DNA of 64,000 nucleotides, taken from the NCBI RefSeq assembly GCF_038019025.1, contig NZ_CP150496.1, positions 1,504,001 to 1,568,000 of the forward strand, given 5' to 3'. Positions 8,408 to 17,991 of the stretch are shown here, piece by piece (position 1 is the first letter of the stretch; every line of letters begins with the position of its first letter). A program made the position numbers and the translations under genes. The stretch is from Polaribacter marinaquae (GTDB lineage Bacteria; Bacteroidota; Bacteroidia; Flavobacteriales; Flavobacteriaceae). The notes beneath the pieces are model-generated. The model worked only from the letters and a program-made list of their open reading frames with translations. It had not been told where the DNA came from and did not search any database.

Positions 8408-10378
8408 ATGAAGAAACTATTTTTACTGCTTACATTATGTTTTACAGTTTTTGCAAATGCACAAACAGAAGACAATCCTTTAGTTTGGCAAACATCAATA
8501 CAGAAAATTTCTGATACAGAATACGATGCTGTTTTTACTGCAAAAATCTTAAAAGATTGGCATTTATATTCGCAATACAATCCAGAAGATGCATCACAAG
8601 CTTTAGAAATTGTAATTCCTGAAGGTAAAAAAGGATACAAATTAGTTGGCAAAGCGAAAGAAAGTGAAACAACTAAAGAATATTCTGAAGTTTGGGAAAA
8701 AGAAGAAATTTTCTTTAAGAATAAAGCTACCATTACACAACGTGTTTTAATTGAAGATACAAATATTGATAATATAACTTTAGAAATTTACGGGCAAGTT
8801 TGTAAACAAGCTTGTATACAAATAGAAGATTCTTTCTCATTTTCTTTAAATGGTAAAACTCTAGAAAAAGAGGAAGTTATTTTAGATGAAAAAAGCAGAA
8901 AATTAACCGAAAAGTTAAAATTAAATTTAAAAAACACAGAATTACTTAAAACAGATACTACATTAGATAATAACGATGGTAGCTCTTTAATGAATATATT
9001 TCTTTTAGGTTTTATTGGTGGATTATTAGCACTTTTAACACCTTGTGTTTTCCCTATGATACCTTTAACAGTATCATTTTTTACAAAACAATCTCAAAGT
9101 AAAAGTAAAGGTATTTTTAATGCAATTTTATACGGATTATTTATCGTGATAATTTACATGCTTTTAAGTGTCCCTTTTCACTTAATTGATGGCTTAGACC
9201 CAAGTATTTTAAATACAATTTCAACCAATATTTGGTTAAACATCTTCTTTTTTATCATTTTAGTGTTTTTCTCTTTATCATTTTTTGGTTTTTATGAAAT
9301 AACGTTACCAAGCTCTTGGGGAAATAAAATGGATGATGCATCCAACATTGGTGGTTTTATTGGCATTTTCTTTATGGCTTTAACTTTAGCTATTGTTTCA
9401 TTTTCTTGTACTGGTCCAATTTTAGGTTCTTTGTTAGCAGGTTCTTTAGGTACAGTTGGCAATCCTGCTTTTCAGCTTTCTGCTGGTATGACTGGTTTCG
9501 GACTCGCTTTGGCTTTACCTTTTGCTTTATTTGCATTGTTTCCTAACTTGTTAAACGCCTTGCCTAAATCTGGCGGTTGGTTAAATACAACCAAAGTTAT
9601 TCTTGGTTTTTTAGAATTGGCTTTTGCTTTTAAATTTTTATCAAATTCTGATTTAGTTGGCCATTGGGAAATTTTAAAACGTGAAATTTTTATAGGAATT
9701 TGGATTGCTATTTTTATTGGTTTAGCACTTTATTTATTCGGTAAAATTAAATTCCCACACGATTCTCCTCTTAAGAAATTGTCTTTTTTTAGAATTTCTT
9801 TTGGTGTATTAGTTTTTGCTTTTGTGATCTATTTAATTCCGGGAACATTTAAAAATCCTACTTGGAGTTTAAGCGCTTTAAGTGGTTTTCCTCCACCTCA
9901 ATTTTACAGTATTTATCAGCAAGAATCAGATTGTCCTTTAGGTTTAGATTGTTATAAAGATTTTGATGAAGGTTTAAAGGCAGCACAAGAAACAAACAAA
10001 CCTATTTTATTAGATTTTACAGGTTGGGCATGTGTAAATTGCCGTAAAATGGAAGAAAACGTATGGAGCGATCCATCAATTTATAATATTTTAAAAGACG
10101 ATTATATTCTAATTTCATTGTATGTAGATGATAATGAAAAGAAGTTGCCAGAAGCAGATCAATTCAGTTTTAAAAAAGCAAACGGTAAAATAAAAAAGAT
10201 TAAAACTTACGGTGATAAATGGTCTACATTTCAGGTTGTAAATTTTAAAAACGCATCGCAACCTTATTATATTTTGATGAATGCCAATTTAGAAATTTTA
10301 AACTCACCACAGCAATATACAGACATAGAAACGTATAAAAATTGGTTAGAAAAAGGAATTTATAATTTCAAAAATTAG
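8408..10378 (+). CDS. dsbD: Thiol:disulfide interchange protein DsbD
   Basis: 656 residues. Inner-membrane protein that carries electrons from cytoplasmic thioredoxin to periplasmic thiols. Domains in order: signal peptide (residues 1-19, ending ANAQ); N-terminal DsbD-alpha domain (~20-150) with a CKQAC pair; a membrane domain (~195-475) with the two redox cysteines in LLTPCVFPMIPL and FSCTGPIL; and a C-terminal thioredoxin fold (~520-656) with active site CVNC in GWACVNCRKME. All three redox modules are present. Downstream lies a small secreted protein in the same direction. Confidence 0.92.
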   Translation: MKKLFLLLTLCFTVFANAQTEDNPLVWQTSIQKISDTEYDAVFTAKILKDWHLYSQYNPEDASQALEIVIPEGKKGYKLVGKAKESETTKEYSEVWEKEEIFFKNKATITQRVLIEDTNIDNITLEIYGQVCKQACIQIEDSFSFSLNGKTLEKEEVILDEKSRKLTEKLKLNLKNTELLKTDTTLDNNDGSSLMNIFLLGFIGGLLALLTPCVFPMIPLTVSFFTKQSQSKSKGIFNAILYGLFIVIIYMLLSVPFHLIDGLDPSILNTISTNIWLNIFFFIILVFFSLSFFGFYEITLPSSWGNKMDDASNIGGFIGIFFMALTLAIVSFSCTGPILGSLLAGSLGTVGNPAFQLSAGMTGFGLALALPFALFALFPNLLNALPKSGGWLNTTKVILGFLELAFAFKFLSNSDLVGHWEILKREIFIGIWIAIFIGLALYLFGKIKFPHDSPLKKLSFFRISFGVLVFAFVIYLIPGTFKNPTWSLSALSGFPPPQFYSIYQQESDCPLGLDCYKDFDEGLKAAQETNKPILLDFTGWACVNCRKMEENVWSDPSIYNILKDDYILISLYVDDNEKKLPEADQFSFKKANGKIKKIKTYGDKWSTFQVVNFKNASQPYYILMNANLEILNSPQQYTDIETYKNWLEKGIYNFKN

Positions 10379-10428
10379 AATTCGGTATACAAATTGATGC
10401 TATTATTTTGAAAACTAACATTTTAATC

Positions 10429-10824
10429 ATGAAAGCAAAACTTTTCTTTTTAACAATATTTATGCTAATCAGCAACCTTATCTTTTCTCAAGATAAAGAT
10501 ATCAAAGTAACAAAAGCACCAACAAGTATTTATACAATTAATAGTTTTAGCAACAACCCAAATAGTTTTTATAAACTGAATTCTAAATTAAACTTAAATT
10601 CTTTTGATTTTGTAACACTTAATGTAGAAGATATCGAAAACAACATAATGGCTATCAATTTTCTAAATATTGATAAAAAGCCATCAGAATTTATTTATGA
10701 TGATTACAACAATTATCAAAACAACTACTATTTAAAGGGTTTTAGATACAAGAACGACCCAACAAGATGGAATCTTCAATGTATAGAAAATAGAATTCAG
10801 CCATATTTCTTGAATAAACAATAA
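10429..10824 (+). CDS. Secreted protein of unknown function
   Basis: 131 residues from the ATG at 10429, which opens a classic signal peptide (MKAKLFFLTIFMLISNLIFSQ). A longer reading from TTG at 10408 adds seven residues before the signal peptide and is less likely. The mature part is rich in Asn, Tyr and Phe (DDYNNYQNNYYLKGFRY) and has one Cys near the end. No domain recognised. It sits 50 nt after dsbD with no terminator between, so it may share that transcript. Confidence 0.55.
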   Translation: MKAKLFFLTIFMLISNLIFSQDKDIKVTKAPTSIYTINSFSNNPNSFYKLNSKLNLNSFDFVTLNVEDIENNIMAINFLNIDKKPSEFIYDDYNNYQNNYYLKGFRYKNDPTRWNLQCIENRIQPYFLNKQ

Positions 10825-10950
10825 ATTCTATATTCATCAAAAAAACATAAAATTTATATCGTTTTCGTAATTTTTTTGTTAATTATTAGTAAAAACCTAA
10901 GTTCTGAAACCTTGCTTTTTTGTAGATTTACTCTATAAAAATAATAGAAT

Positions 10951-13530
10951 ATGTCAGGATTACCTAAGCTAGCTCGTTTTAACGAAAACGTATTGTCTAA
11001 ATATCAAATTTACAACAGTATTTTTATGACTTTGCCATTCGACACCATAAATAATACCGGTGTTTTATTGCCATTGTTTAATGAGTTATGTAAAAAAGGT
11101 TTTCAAGAGGGTAAAAATCCTACAGAAATTGTAGATGCTTTTTTTAGCAAATACCAAGAAAATCCTTCAGAAAAAGAAAAAACAGATTTATTATTTCGTT
11201 TTATACAATATATAGAAAGACAAGTTGTATTGTTTGATGCTATAGAAGACGCCGCTTTTCCTGTTGTTAATAATATGGATGGAGTTGGTACACTAAGAAA
11301 CTCTAAAGAAACTGCCATTTTAGGTGAAAAGAAAGAAGCATTAAAAGCTTATTTAGAAGAATTTAAAGTTCGAGTTGTTTTAACTGCGCATCCAACACAA
11401 TTTTACCCAGGTTCTGTTTTAGGTATTATTACAGATTTAGACAAAGCAATTCAAAATGACGACTTGCTTTTAATTAAAAAACTTTTAGCACAATTAGGTA
11501 AAACGCCTTTTTATAAAAAATCGAAACCAACACCTTTTGATGAAGCTGTAAGTTTAATTTGGTATTTAGAAAATGTCTTTTACCATTCTGTAAGTAAAAT
11601 ATACAACTACATTCAAAACAATATCTATGACGGAAATCCGATGGATAACGAAATTATAGATCTTGGTTTTTGGCCTGGTGGTGATAGAGATGGTAACCCA
11701 TTTGTAACAACCCAAATAACTTTAGACGTTGCAGAAAGGTTAAGACAATCTGTTTTAAGAAGTTATTATAGAGATGTTAGAAAACTTAAAAGACGTTTTA
11801 CTTTTGATGGCGTTCAAGAGATTTTAACTAAGATTGAAAAGCGACTTTACAAACACGTTGTAAGAAGTTATAGTAAAGTAAACTTTTCTCAAGGCATATT
11901 ATTACAAGAACTTGCAGAGGCAAGAAAAATTGTAGAAACAAAACATCAATCTTTATTTATAGAAGAATTAGATGATTTTATTAACAAAGTTAGAATTTTT
12001 GGTTTCCATTTTGCAACTCTAGATATTAGACAAGACAGTAGAGTGCATCATAAAGCTTTTACTCAAATTGTTAAAGATTTACAAGAAACTGGCGATACTA
12101 CTTTTCCTAAAAACTACGAACATTTACCAGAAGATGAACAAATAGAAATTTTATCTGTTGTTAAAGGAAGCATCGATCCAAAATCTTTAAGCGATGAAAC
12201 TTCTGTAAGTACAATAGAATCTATTTATGCTTTAAAAGAAATTCAAAAAAGAAACGGAGAAAGAGGTGCAAACCGTTACATTATAAGTAACAATCAAACC
12301 GCATTAAATGTTATGGAAACATTTGCAATGCTTAACCTTTGTGGCTTTGAAAATGAATTACCAGTAGATGTTATTCCGCTTTTTGAAACAGTAGAAGATT
12401 TACAAAACGCAGAAGAAGTAATGCGTAAATTGTATAGTAATAGAACGTATAGATATCATTTAGAAAAGAGAAAAAACAAACAAACTATAATGTTAGGTTT
12501 TTCTGATGGAACTAAAGATGGTGGATATTTAATGGCAAATTGGGGGATTTTTAAAGCAAAAGAAGCATTAACAAAAGTTTCTAGAGAATTTGATATTGAA
12601 GTAATATTCTTTGACGGACGTGGAGGACCTCCTGCACGTGGTGGAGGAAAAACACACCAATTTTACGCATCTTTAGGACCAACAATAGAAGACAAAGAAA
12701 TTCAACTAACAATACAAGGTCAAACAATTAGTTCTAATTTTGGTACAGAAAATTCTGCACAATACAACTTAGAGCAATTATTAAGTTCTGGTATTAAAAA
12801 TGATATTTTTACAAAAGATCAATTAAACGAAAAAAATAGAGAATTAATAGAAGACATGGCAGCTACCAGCTACCAAACTTATGTCGACTTTAAAAATCAT
12901 CCGCAGTTTTTACCGTACTTAGAAAAAATGAGTACGTTAAAATACTATGCTAAAACCAACATTGGTAGTAGACCAAGTAAACGTGGTGGTTCTGATAAAT
13001 TAGACTTCTCTGCTCTTAGAGCAATTCCTTTTGTAGGAAGCTGGAGCCAGTTAAAACAAAACGTACCAGGATTTTTTGGAGTAGGAACTGCTTTAAAGAA
13101 ATATGAAGATGCAGATAGATTTGATGAAGTAATTGCATTCTACAATGAATCTGACTTCTTTAAAACCTTGCTAGAAAACAGTATGATGAGTTTAACAAAA
13201 TCTTTTTTCGAATTGACAGCATACATGGCTAACGATAAAGAATTTGGTGATTTCTGGAAACTAATTTATGAAGAATACAAGACAACCAAAAGGCTACTTT
13301 TAAAACTTACTGGTCACAAAGATTTAATGGAAAACTTTCCAGTTGGAAAAGCTTCTATAGAAATTAGAGAACAAATTGTTTTACCACTTCTTACAATTCA
13401 GCAATTTGCTTTAAAACAAATTCAAGAACTTCAAAATTCTGATGAAAACTCAGAAAAATTAGAAGTATATGAGAAAATGGTGATGCGTTCTTTATTTGGA
13501 AATATTAACGCAAGTAGAAACTCTGCATAA
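10951..13530 (+). CDS. ppc: Phosphoenolpyruvate carboxylase
   Basis: 859 residues. Adds bicarbonate to phosphoenolpyruvate to give oxaloacetate, refilling the TCA cycle. Catalytic motifs in order: LTAHPTQ with the essential His at residue 147, FWPGGDRDGNPFV, FHFATLDIRQDS, the catalytic loop FFDGRGGPPARGGG around residue 555, and SRPSKRGG around residue 675 followed by the C-terminal region. It lacks the long N-terminal regulatory extension of plant enzymes. Monocistronic by layout: 126 nt upstream and a long inverted repeat downstream. Confidence 0.95.
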   Translation: MSGLPKLARFNENVLSKYQIYNSIFMTLPFDTINNTGVLLPLFNELCKKGFQEGKNPTEIVDAFFSKYQENPSEKEKTDLLFRFIQYIERQVVLFDAIEDAAFPVVNNMDGVGTLRNSKETAILGEKKEALKAYLEEFKVRVVLTAHPTQFYPGSVLGIITDLDKAIQNDDLLLIKKLLAQLGKTPFYKKSKPTPFDEAVSLIWYLENVFYHSVSKIYNYIQNNIYDGNPMDNEIIDLGFWPGGDRDGNPFVTTQITLDVAERLRQSVLRSYYRDVRKLKRRFTFDGVQEILTKIEKRLYKHVVRSYSKVNFSQGILLQELAEARKIVETKHQSLFIEELDDFINKVRIFGFHFATLDIRQDSRVHHKAFTQIVKDLQETGDTTFPKNYEHLPEDEQIEILSVVKGSIDPKSLSDETSVSTIESIYALKEIQKRNGERGANRYIISNNQTALNVMETFAMLNLCGFENELPVDVIPLFETVEDLQNAEEVMRKLYSNRTYRYHLEKRKNKQTIMLGFSDGTKDGGYLMANWGIFKAKEALTKVSREFDIEVIFFDGRGGPPARGGGKTHQFYASLGPTIEDKEIQLTIQGQTISSNFGTENSAQYNLEQLLSSGIKNDIFTKDQLNEKNRELIEDMAATSYQTYVDFKNHPQFLPYLEKMSTLKYYAKTNIGSRPSKRGGSDKLDFSALRAIPFVGSWSQLKQNVPGFFGVGTALKKYEDADRFDEVIAFYNESDFFKTLLENSMMSLTKSFFELTAYMANDKEFGDFWKLIYEEYKTTKRLLLKLTGHKDLMENFPVGKASIEIREQIVLPLLTIQQFALKQIQELQNSDENSEKLEVYEKMVMRSLFGNINASRNSA

Positions 13531-13541
13531 ATAAAAAACTA

Positions 13542-13584
13542 AAGCATACTTTTTTTCTTTATATTTAAAGAAAAAAGTATGCTT
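13542..13584 (+). repeat. Long inverted repeat overlapping the comM start codon
   Basis: The left arm AAGCATAC-T7-CTTT (13542-13560) pairs with the right arm AAAG-A6-GTATGCTT (13567-13584), about 18 bp with one bulged base and a 6-nt loop. The ATG of comM (13579-13581) lies inside the right arm. No T run follows, so this is not a standard terminator. Confidence 0.8.
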
Positions 13585-15114
13585 GTAAAAGTTTATGGCT
13601 CAGCCGTTTTTGGTATTGAGGCAACTACAATTACCGTAGAAGTAAATATAGACAAAGGTATTGGCTACCATTTAGTGGGTTTGCCAGACAACGCTGTTAG
13701 AGAAAGTTCTTACCGAATTTCAGCAGCATTAAATAACAATAACTATAAACTTCCTGGTAAAAAAATCATTATAAACATGGCTCCTGCAGATATTCGTAAA
13801 GAAGGAGCTGCTTATGATTTAACATTGGCTGTAGGTATTCTTGCCGCTTCTAATCAAATTAAATCACCAAACATAAACGAATACATAATTATGGGAGAAC
13901 TTTCTCTAGACGGAAGTTTACAACCCATAAGAGGAGCATTACCTATTGCGATAAAAGCGAGAGAAGAAGGTTATAAGTACTTAATTCTTCCGAAAGAAAA
14001 CGCAAAAGAAGCAGCAATAGTAGATAATTTAGAAGTTTTAGGTGTAGAGAACATTCTTGAAGTTATCAATCATTTTAATGATGATGAAAAAATTGAACCT
14101 ACAATTGTAGATACGCGCGCAGAGTTTTACAAAAATATCGATTTCCCAGAATTTGATTTTTCGGATGTAAAAGGACAAGAATCCATAAAACGTTGCATGG
14201 AAATTGCAGCCGCTGGTGGCCACAACATTATTCTAATTGGACCACCAGGATCTGGAAAAACAATGCTTGCAAAACGATTGCCTTCTATCTTACCACCAAT
14301 GACATTGCATGAAGCATTAGAAACCACAAAAATACATTCTGTAGTGGGTAAAACTAAAAATGAAGGTCTTTTATACCAAAGACCATTTAGAAGCCCACAT
14401 CATACAATTTCAAATGTTGCATTAGTAGGTGGCGGACAATATCCAAGACCAGGAGAAATTTCTCTTTCTCATAATGGTGTTCTTTTTTTAGATGAATTAC
14501 CAGAATTTAAAAGAGATGTTTTAGAAGTTATGCGTCAACCACTAGAAGATAGAGACGTTACCATTTCTAGAGCTAAATTTACAGTAACTTATCCTTGTAG
14601 TTTTATGTTGGTAGCTAGCATGAATCCTAGTCCGAGTGGTTTTTTTAATGACCCTAACTCACCCATGACTTCTACTCCGCAAGAAATGCAACGATATTTA
14701 AGTAAAATTTCCGGTCCATTATTAGATAGAATAGACATTCATATAGAAGTTACACCGGTTCCTTTTGATAAATTATCAGAAGAAAGAAAAGGTGAATCTT
14801 CTGTAGAGATTAGAAAGCGAGTAACTGCATCTAGAGAGTTACAATCTAAAAGATTTAAAGATTTTGAGAACATTCATTATAACGCTCAAATGAACGTGAA
14901 ACAAATAAGACAATTTTGTAAACTTTCTCAAGAAAGCAAAACCCTTTTAAAAACTGCTATGGAAAAATTAAATCTGTCTGCCAGAGCTTACGATAGAATC
15001 TTAAAAGTTTCGAGAACAATTGCAGATTTAGCCAATACTGAAGAAATAGCACCAGATCATATTGCAGAAGCAATACAATATCGAAGTTTAGACAGAGAAG
15101 GTTGGTTGGGGTAG
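13579..15114 (+). CDS. comM: YifB/ComM-family Mg chelatase-like AAA+ ATPase
   Basis: 511 residues. The N-terminal Lon-like domain (residues 1-~170) starts MLVKVYGSAVFGIEA, the family's usual beginning, which fixes the start even though the ATG is inside a hairpin. The AAA+ core follows: Walker A GPPGSGKT at 221-228, Walker B VLFLDELPEF, sensor region MVASMNPSP, and a C-terminal Mg_chelatase_C helical domain. In other bacteria ComM is a hexameric branch-migration helicase that helps integrate DNA during natural transformation. No zinc-type four-Cys insert is seen; only scattered Cys. Confidence 0.9.
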   Translation: MLVKVYGSAVFGIEATTITVEVNIDKGIGYHLVGLPDNAVRESSYRISAALNNNNYKLPGKKIIINMAPADIRKEGAAYDLTLAVGILAASNQIKSPNINEYIIMGELSLDGSLQPIRGALPIAIKAREEGYKYLILPKENAKEAAIVDNLEVLGVENILEVINHFNDDEKIEPTIVDTRAEFYKNIDFPEFDFSDVKGQESIKRCMEIAAAGGHNIILIGPPGSGKTMLAKRLPSILPPMTLHEALETTKIHSVVGKTKNEGLLYQRPFRSPHHTISNVALVGGGQYPRPGEISLSHNGVLFLDELPEFKRDVLEVMRQPLEDRDVTISRAKFTVTYPCSFMLVASMNPSPSGFFNDPNSPMTSTPQEMQRYLSKISGPLLDRIDIHIEVTPVPFDKLSEERKGESSVEIRKRVTASRELQSKRFKDFENIHYNAQMNVKQIRQFCKLSQESKTLLKTAMEKLNLSARAYDRILKVSRTIADLANTEEIAPDHIAEAIQYRSLDREGWLG

Positions 15115-15137
15115 AATTCACAAAATATTCTAAAATG

Positions 15138-15168
15138 AAAAAAGCATCTCAAAATTGAGATGCTTTTT
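15138..15168. terminator. Bidirectional terminator between comM and tRNA-Asp
   Basis: AAAAAGCATCTCAA, AA, TTGAGATGCTTTTT: a perfect stem with A and T runs on opposite sides, serving comM (plus) and tRNA-Asp (minus). Confidence 0.88.
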
Positions 15169-15169
15169 G

Positions 15170-15243
15170 CGGTCTGGACGGGACTCGAACCCGCGACCCC
15201 CTGCGTGACAGGCAGGTATTCTAACCAGCTGAACTACCAGACC
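15170..15243 (-). tRNA. tRNA-Asp (GTC)
   Basis: On the minus strand a 74-nt cloverleaf reads: acceptor GGTCTGG/CCAGACC with discriminator G, D arm GTTC..GAAT, anticodon arm CCTGC-CTGTCAC-GCAGG with anticodon GTC, variable GGGTC, T arm GCGGG-TTCGAGT-CCCGT. CCA is not encoded. All stems pair. It is a lone tRNA gene flanked by a bidirectional terminator. Confidence 0.97.
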
Positions 15244-15307
15244 GTTGCTCTTAGCGGTTGCAAATATAACACAGTTTTTAATATCTGCAAGCATTTTTTT
15301 AAAAAAA

Positions 15308-16231
15308 TTAAATATTTTTTTTTCTACTGATTAAATAAGCAGTTAAAACATCATTAAAACCTTTATTAATATCTACCGGAACATAATCTATCTTATACTG
15401 TAAACATTTGTTTTTTAGATTTTTAAAATACTCATTTACTAATTCCTGGTATTTTTCCTGAACATTTTCTGCAAAAACATTAATTTCTTGACCAGTTTCT
15501 ATATCAATAAATTTTTTTGGAGAATTATCGAAATTAAAATCAAATTCAGTTTTTTGATCATAAGTATGAAACAAAACAACCTCATGTTTATTATATTTTA
15601 GATGTTTTAGTGCTTCAAATAAAGAATCATTCTGTTTATTTGGCTGAAACATATCTGTAAAAACAAAAATTAAAGATCTTCTATGAATCTTTTCTGCAAT
15701 TTCATGAAGAAATTTATACGTTTCTGTAGTATTTTTAGAAGTAGTTGTTAATAATTGCTCTAATTGATGTAAAAGCATTTTTCGATGTCGATCACTTCCT
15801 TTCTCTGGCGCGTAATATTCATAAACATCAGAATAAATACTTAAACCAACCGCATCTCTTTGCCTCTTAAGAATCTCCATTAAAGCAGCAGCGGCAATTG
15901 CAGAAAAGCCAACTTTGTTTAAACTATTTATAGTCTGTTTTTTTACGACAGGATAATGCATAGAAGCAGAATTATCAATAATAATATGACATCTTAAATT
16001 TGTTTCTTCTTCGTATTTTTTGGTGTATAATTTTTCGGTTTTAGCAAATAACTTCCAATCTATATGTCTTGTACTTTCGCCTTTATTGTATAGCTTATGT
16101 TCAGAGAATTCTACAGAAAACCCATGAAAAGGACTTTTATGAATACCTGTTATAAAACCTTCTACAACTTGTCTTGCAAGAATGTCTAAGTTTTTTATTT
16201 CTGATGATTTAACTTCGGATGAATTTACCAT
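15308..16231 (-). CDS. DUF58 domain protein (MoxR-system companion)
   Basis: 307 residues, cytoplasmic, no membrane segment. The DUF58 signature is HKSPFHGFSVEFSEHKLYNKGESTRHIDWKLFAKTEKLY-like (residues ~30-70; the G-x-D/S-x-R-x-I-D-W-K-x-x-A core is visible). It is followed by a von Willebrand-like region beginning IIIDNSASMHYP, a MIDAS-type D-x-S-x-S. Such proteins are usually encoded with a MoxR AAA+ ATPase and vWA membrane proteins; none of those is adjacent, which is slightly unusual. Downstream of trxA but separated from it by a terminator. Confidence 0.85.
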   Translation of the reverse strand: MVNSSEVKSSEIKNLDILARQVVEGFITGIHKSPFHGFSVEFSEHKLYNKGESTRHIDWKLFAKTEKLYTKKYEEETNLRCHIIIDNSASMHYPVVKKQTINSLNKVGFSAIAAAALMEILKRQRDAVGLSIYSDVYEYYAPEKGSDRHRKMLLHQLEQLLTTTSKNTTETYKFLHEIAEKIHRRSLIFVFTDMFQPNKQNDSLFEALKHLKYNKHEVVLFHTYDQKTEFDFNFDNSPKKFIDIETGQEINVFAENVQEKYQELVNEYFKNLKNKCLQYKIDYVPVDINKGFNDVLTAYLISRKKNI

Positions 16232-16242
16232 ACTACCAAAAT

Positions 16243-16272
16243 AAAAAAAGGTTTGACGTTAGCCAAACCTTT
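16243..16272 (-). terminator. trxA terminator
   Basis: On the minus strand AAAGGTTTG, an 8-nt loop, CAAACCTTT then a T run (A7 at 16243-16249 on plus). Confidence 0.85.
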
Positions 16273-16297
16273 ATCTTATTTAATATGTTAATGCTAC

Positions 16298-16615
16298 TTA
16301 TATAGCAGCATCAATTTTACCTGTGTAAACGTTTTTAGGTGCAACACCTACTTGCTTATCTACAACTTCTCCGTTTTTAAATATTAAAACTGTTGGTATA
16401 TTTCTAACACCATATTTAGCTGCAAATTCTTGGTTTGCATCTACATCTACTTTACCTACAACAGCTTTACCGTCATATTCAGTATGAATTTCATCTACAA
16501 TTGGCCCAACCATTCTACAAGGCCCACACCAAGCAGCCCAAAAATCTACTAATACTGGTTTATCAGATTTTAATACTACCTCTTCAAAATTTGCGTCTGT
16601 TATTTCTAATGCCAT
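16298..16615 (-). CDS. trxA: Thioredoxin
   Basis: 105 residues, standard thioredoxin length. Small cytoplasmic dithiol oxidoreductase. The active site WCGPC is at residues 29-33 (C30, C33) after VLVDFWAA, the buried Asp is in VDFW, and the cis-Pro is in VRNIPTVLIFKNGE. It can supply electrons to the PAPS reductase CysH and to DsbD encoded elsewhere in this window, and to ribonucleotide reductase. Monocistronic, with its own promoter and terminator. Confidence 0.96.
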   Translation of the reverse strand: MALEITDANFEEVVLKSDKPVLVDFWAAWCGPCRMVGPIVDEIHTEYDGKAVVGKVDVDANQEFAAKYGVRNIPTVLIFKNGEVVDKQVGVAPKNVYTGKIDAAI

Positions 16616-16656
16616 TTTTTTATATTTTAAAAGTTCTTATTTCTAATTTTGTACTG

Positions 16657-16664
16657 CAAAAGTA
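16657..16664 (-). promoter_or_regulatory. Putative -7 element for trxA
   Basis: TACTTTTG on the minus strand (TAnnTTTG), 41 nt upstream of the trxA ATG. A TTG lies about 25 nt further upstream, slightly beyond the usual 17-23 spacing. Confidence 0.5.
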
Positions 16665-16837
16665 AACAAAAATTTTACTTTCTATATTTCAAAAAAATTA
16701 CTTTTTACTATTAGTCTATCAATAGTTTTTATGCTTACAAATATAGATTATGTTATAAATCAAGCCATTTCAAATCAAAAATTAATAATTCTTCATCTAA
16801 AACTAGCACCTTTTAAAGATATAAAAAATTTAAACCT

Positions 16838-17794
16838 TTAAAAAAGTTCAGTAGCAATAGCTTGTACATTATCACTTTTTCCCATAGAATAATAATGTAA
16901 AACAGGCACACCTGCAGCTAACAATTCTTTAGATTGCTGTATTGCCCACTCAATACCAACTTGTCTAACAGCTTTGTTATTACTACAATCTTCTATAGCA
17001 ATAATTAAAGGCTCTGGTAAATCAATTTTAAAAACTTGTGGCAATAACTGTAAGTGACGTTTAACTGCAATGGGTTTAATTCCTGGTATAATAGGCACAT
17101 TTATACCTGCATTTTTGGCCGCTGCAACAAATTCAAAATATTTCTGATTATCAAAAAACATTTGAGTTACAACATAATCTGCCCCAGCATCAACCTTTTC
17201 TTTTAATCGTTTTAAATCGGTTTGTAAAGATGGTGATTCTAAATGTTTCTCTGGATATCCTGCAACACCAATACAAAAGTCAGATTTATTAGACGCCTCT
17301 ACAACCTCGTGTAAATATTTTCCGCAGTTTAAATCCTGAATTTGAGAAACCAAATCTTTTGCATAATGATTTCCGTCTTTGTTTGGTTCAAAATACTTTT
17401 GATGGCTCATCGCGTCTCCTCTTAACGCCATAACATTATCAATCCCAAGATAATGGCAATCTACCAAAACATACTCTGTTTCCTCTTTACTAAAGCCACC
17501 ACAAAGCACATGTGGCACAGTATCTACATCATATTTATGTTTAATTGCAGCACAAATACCAACTGTACCTGGCCGCATTCTAGTAATTTTTCTATCTAAC
17601 AAACCGTTACCTTTATCTATATAAACGTATTCTTCTCTAGAAGTTGTTACGTCTATAAACGGAGGTTTAAACTCCATTAAAGGATCTATGTTGTTGTATA
17701 ATTCTTGAATATTATTTCCTTTTTTTGGCGGAATAATTTCAAATGAAAATAATGTTTTTCCGTTGGCTTCTTTAATATGATCTGTAATCTTCAT
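16838..17794 (-). CDS. metF: 5,10-methylenetetrahydrofolate reductase
   Basis: 318 residues. FAD enzyme that reduces methylene-THF to 5-methyl-THF, the methyl donor for MetH. Typical features: FSFEIIPPKKG near the N-terminus with the catalytic Glu, FIDVTTSREE, MALRGDAM, and the C-terminal substrate region GADYVVTQMFFDNQKYFEF followed by VPIIPGIKPI. It follows the two MetH genes on the same strand, 283 nt away, with a dispersed repeat and a possible small ORF between them. Confidence 0.95.
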   Translation of the reverse strand: MKITDHIKEANGKTLFSFEIIPPKKGNNIQELYNNIDPLMEFKPPFIDVTTSREEYVYIDKGNGLLDRKITRMRPGTVGICAAIKHKYDVDTVPHVLCGGFSKEETEYVLVDCHYLGIDNVMALRGDAMSHQKYFEPNKDGNHYAKDLVSQIQDLNCGKYLHEVVEASNKSDFCIGVAGYPEKHLESPSLQTDLKRLKEKVDAGADYVVTQMFFDNQKYFEFVAAAKNAGINVPIIPGIKPIAVKRHLQLLPQVFKIDLPEPLIIAIEDCSNNKAVRQVGIEWAIQQSKELLAAGVPVLHYYSMGKSDNVQAIATELF

Positions 17795-17817
17795 CGTTCC
17801 TGAATTTATTCAGTATT

Positions 17818-17904
17818 CTAGATGAAATAAGCTATTGTTAATGCAGTTACAGTTAATGTTAAAAGCCTTAGAAAGAAAACTATTTCAATTCTATGTTTTT
17901 TCAT
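17818..17904 (-). CDS. Possible 28-residue membrane peptide upstream of metF
   Basis: ATG at 17904 to TAG at 17818 encodes MKKHRIEIVFFLRLLTLTVT followed by ALTIAYFI: a basic N-terminus then one hydrophobic stretch long enough to span the membrane. It lies between metH and metF on the same strand, 23 nt before metF. Short AT-rich ORFs of this kind arise by chance, so this is tentative. It could be a leader peptide or a small membrane protein. Confidence 0.25.
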   Translation of the reverse strand: MKKHRIEIVFFLRLLTLTVTALTIAYFI

Positions 17905-17991
17905 TTTTTTAATATTTACTGCAAAACTCTTATTTCTTCTTTTATTAGTTGTTAGTTTAAATAAAATTAATTGTTAATTAATTATTTCTTT

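Noticed and set aside
17795..17991. SAM riboswitch in front of metF
   Set aside because: Neither the SAM-I core nor the SAM-II loop and GCTAAA could be found; only a small ORF and AT-rich DNA.
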